In this document: in pieces, positions 63,273-64,000 of the stretch | Numbering within the stretch: position 1 is the first letter of the stretch | How the letters are laid out: every line of letters starts with the position of its first letter | Source: Myxocyprinus asiaticus | Lineage: Eukaryota; Chordata; Actinopteri; Cypriniformes; Catostomidae | DNA: 64,000 nt | Direction of reading: 5' to 3' | Assembly: GCF_019703515.2 (NCBI RefSeq) | Contig: NC_059388.1 | Span: 3,802,979-3,866,978 of the forward strand | The notes under the pieces: generated by a model | Database searches by the model: none | The model's input: only the letters and a program-made list of their open reading frames with translations | What the model was told of the DNA's origin: nothing | Position numbers and translations under genes: made by a program

Positions 63273-64000
63273 CACAGGTGAGCCAAAACATTATGATCAC
63301 TCGCAAGTGAAGCAAACAATGTTGATCATCACATGTCAAGGTCTGGGCAGATTAGATGGTCAGCGAACAATCAGTTCTCATAGTAAATCTGTTGAATGCA
63401 GGAGAAATCGGCCATAGTAAAGACCAGAGTGACTTTGACAAGGGCCAAATTATTATGGCCAGATGACTGGGTCAGAGCATCTCTGAAATGGCAAGGCTTG
63501 TGGGGTGCTCCCGGTCAGCAGTGGTGAGTGCCTACCGACAGTGGTCCGAGGAGGGGCAAACCACAAACCAGCTACAGGGTGTTGGGCGCCGAAGGATCCT
63601 GATGCTGTCCTGTCTGGTCCGAACCAACAGAAGGTCTACTGTGGCACAAGTCACAGAAAATTGTAATGATGGTTACGGGAGGAATGTGTCACAACACACA
63701 GTGTATTGCACCCTACTGCGTATGGGGATGCGCAGCCGATCATTTTTGATGATGACCCCTATCCACCATCGATGGAGAATGGGCACGCGAGCGTCGGACC
63801 TGGACCTTGCAGCAGTGAAAGAAGGTCGCCTGGTCCGATGAGTCCCGTTTTCTTTTACATCACAAGGATGGCCATGTTTGTGTGCGCCATTTACCTGGGA
63901 AAGTGATGGCACCAGGATGCACTGTGGGAAGACGACAAGCCGGTGGAGAGAGTGTGATGCTCTGGGCAATGTTCTGCTGACCCTAACAAATAGTTTCAAA
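63273..64000 (+). mobile_element. Tc1-type element, cut by window end
   Basis: The left end is CACAGGTGAGCCAAAACATT after TA at 63271-63272. Downstream lies a transposase-like region (63430-63841 and beyond). It is inserted in the L1 5' region. The right end is outside the window. Confidence 0.8.
63430..63999 (+). pseudogene. Tc1-type transposase, partial and broken
   Basis: Frame 63488-63841 carries the second helix-turn-helix region (MARLVGCSRSAVVSAYRQWS, then GRRRILMLSCLVRTNRRSTV and NVSQHTVYCTLLRMGMRS). The preceding DKGQIIMAR ends at a TGA just upstream. Later frames (63780 onward) show the start of the catalytic domain (RLVR*VPFSFTSQGWPC-like, from W-S-D-E-S-R-F), with the first catalytic Asp region disrupted. 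The gene continues past 64000. Confidence 0.75.

Noticed and set aside
1..64000. CRISPR array, bacterial operon or phage system
   Set aside because: The tandem repeats present are minisatellites or element repeats with degenerate units, and all coding remnants are eukaryotic transposable elements.

Overview
Organism and content. The window looks like AT-rich repetitive chromosomal DNA from a teleost fish, most likely a cyprinid (inference). The basis is a tRNA-headed SINE, L2-type LINEs with a TGACTTGA tail, several Tc1 families, DIRS- and Ngaro-type tyrosine-recombinase (YR) retroelements, and long (TA)n tracts. I find no host protein-coding gene, no functional RNA gene, no CRISPR array and no bacterial-type operon. 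Almost everything recognisable is a transposable element or its remains. The only long intact coding sequence is a Tc1-type transposase (36415-37452).

Layout 1-25.8 kb. There is a SINE with a clear 15-bp target duplication (269-710). A probable LTR at 3619-3965 is preceded by a 39-bp proline-rich minisatellite. A decayed Ty3/Gypsy chromovirus runs from 5143 to 10940; it has gag, zinc knuckle, protease, RT/RNase H, a duplicated integrase segment, a chromodomain and a 243-bp 3' LTR, and an L2 LINE is inserted in it. A Sleeping-Beauty-like Tc1 pseudo-element (11770-14052) carries an LTR-element fragment. A second L2 copy lies at about 18285-19528. A stretch of unclassified LTR-like blocks and degenerate repeats follows, then a DIRS recombinase fragment (22545-23420) broken by a filler-like duplication.

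Layout 25.8-63.3 kb. This whole 37-kb block is best read as one L1-clade LINE on the minus strand, about 5.4 kb long, opened up by nested insertions. In minus-strand order it holds ORF1 (63103-62420), endonuclease (61648-60900), RT (60773-60171, 59148-58818, 29885-29799, 27696-26910) and the C-terminus (26505-25836). It is split by an internally deleted Tc1 (59149-60170), a 2.1-kb solo LTR with CTAT target duplications (27701-29798) and an L2 LINE. That L2 is itself in four pieces, split by a DIRS element with RT/RNase H and YR (52546-58376, minus), a Ngaro-like YR element with split direct repeats but no visible RT (46283-51705), and an endogenous-retrovirus-like element with paired LTRs and AGAT target duplications (30504-45896, minus). 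The retroviral element is in turn invaded by a TTAA-flanked piggyBac-type element (32389-34278), the intact Tc1 (36135-37715) and a second, RT-deleted DIRS element (38344-42483, plus). The nesting gives a relative insertion order.

End. From 63273 another Tc1-type element, truncated by the window edge, sits in the L1 5' region.

How it works together. There is no cellular pathway here. The interest lies in element architecture: three YR-retroelement remnants plus one DIRS fragment, two of them (38-42 kb and 52-58 kb) in inverted orientation, and a five-level nest whose joints can be checked base by base because broken reading frames resume across the insertions.
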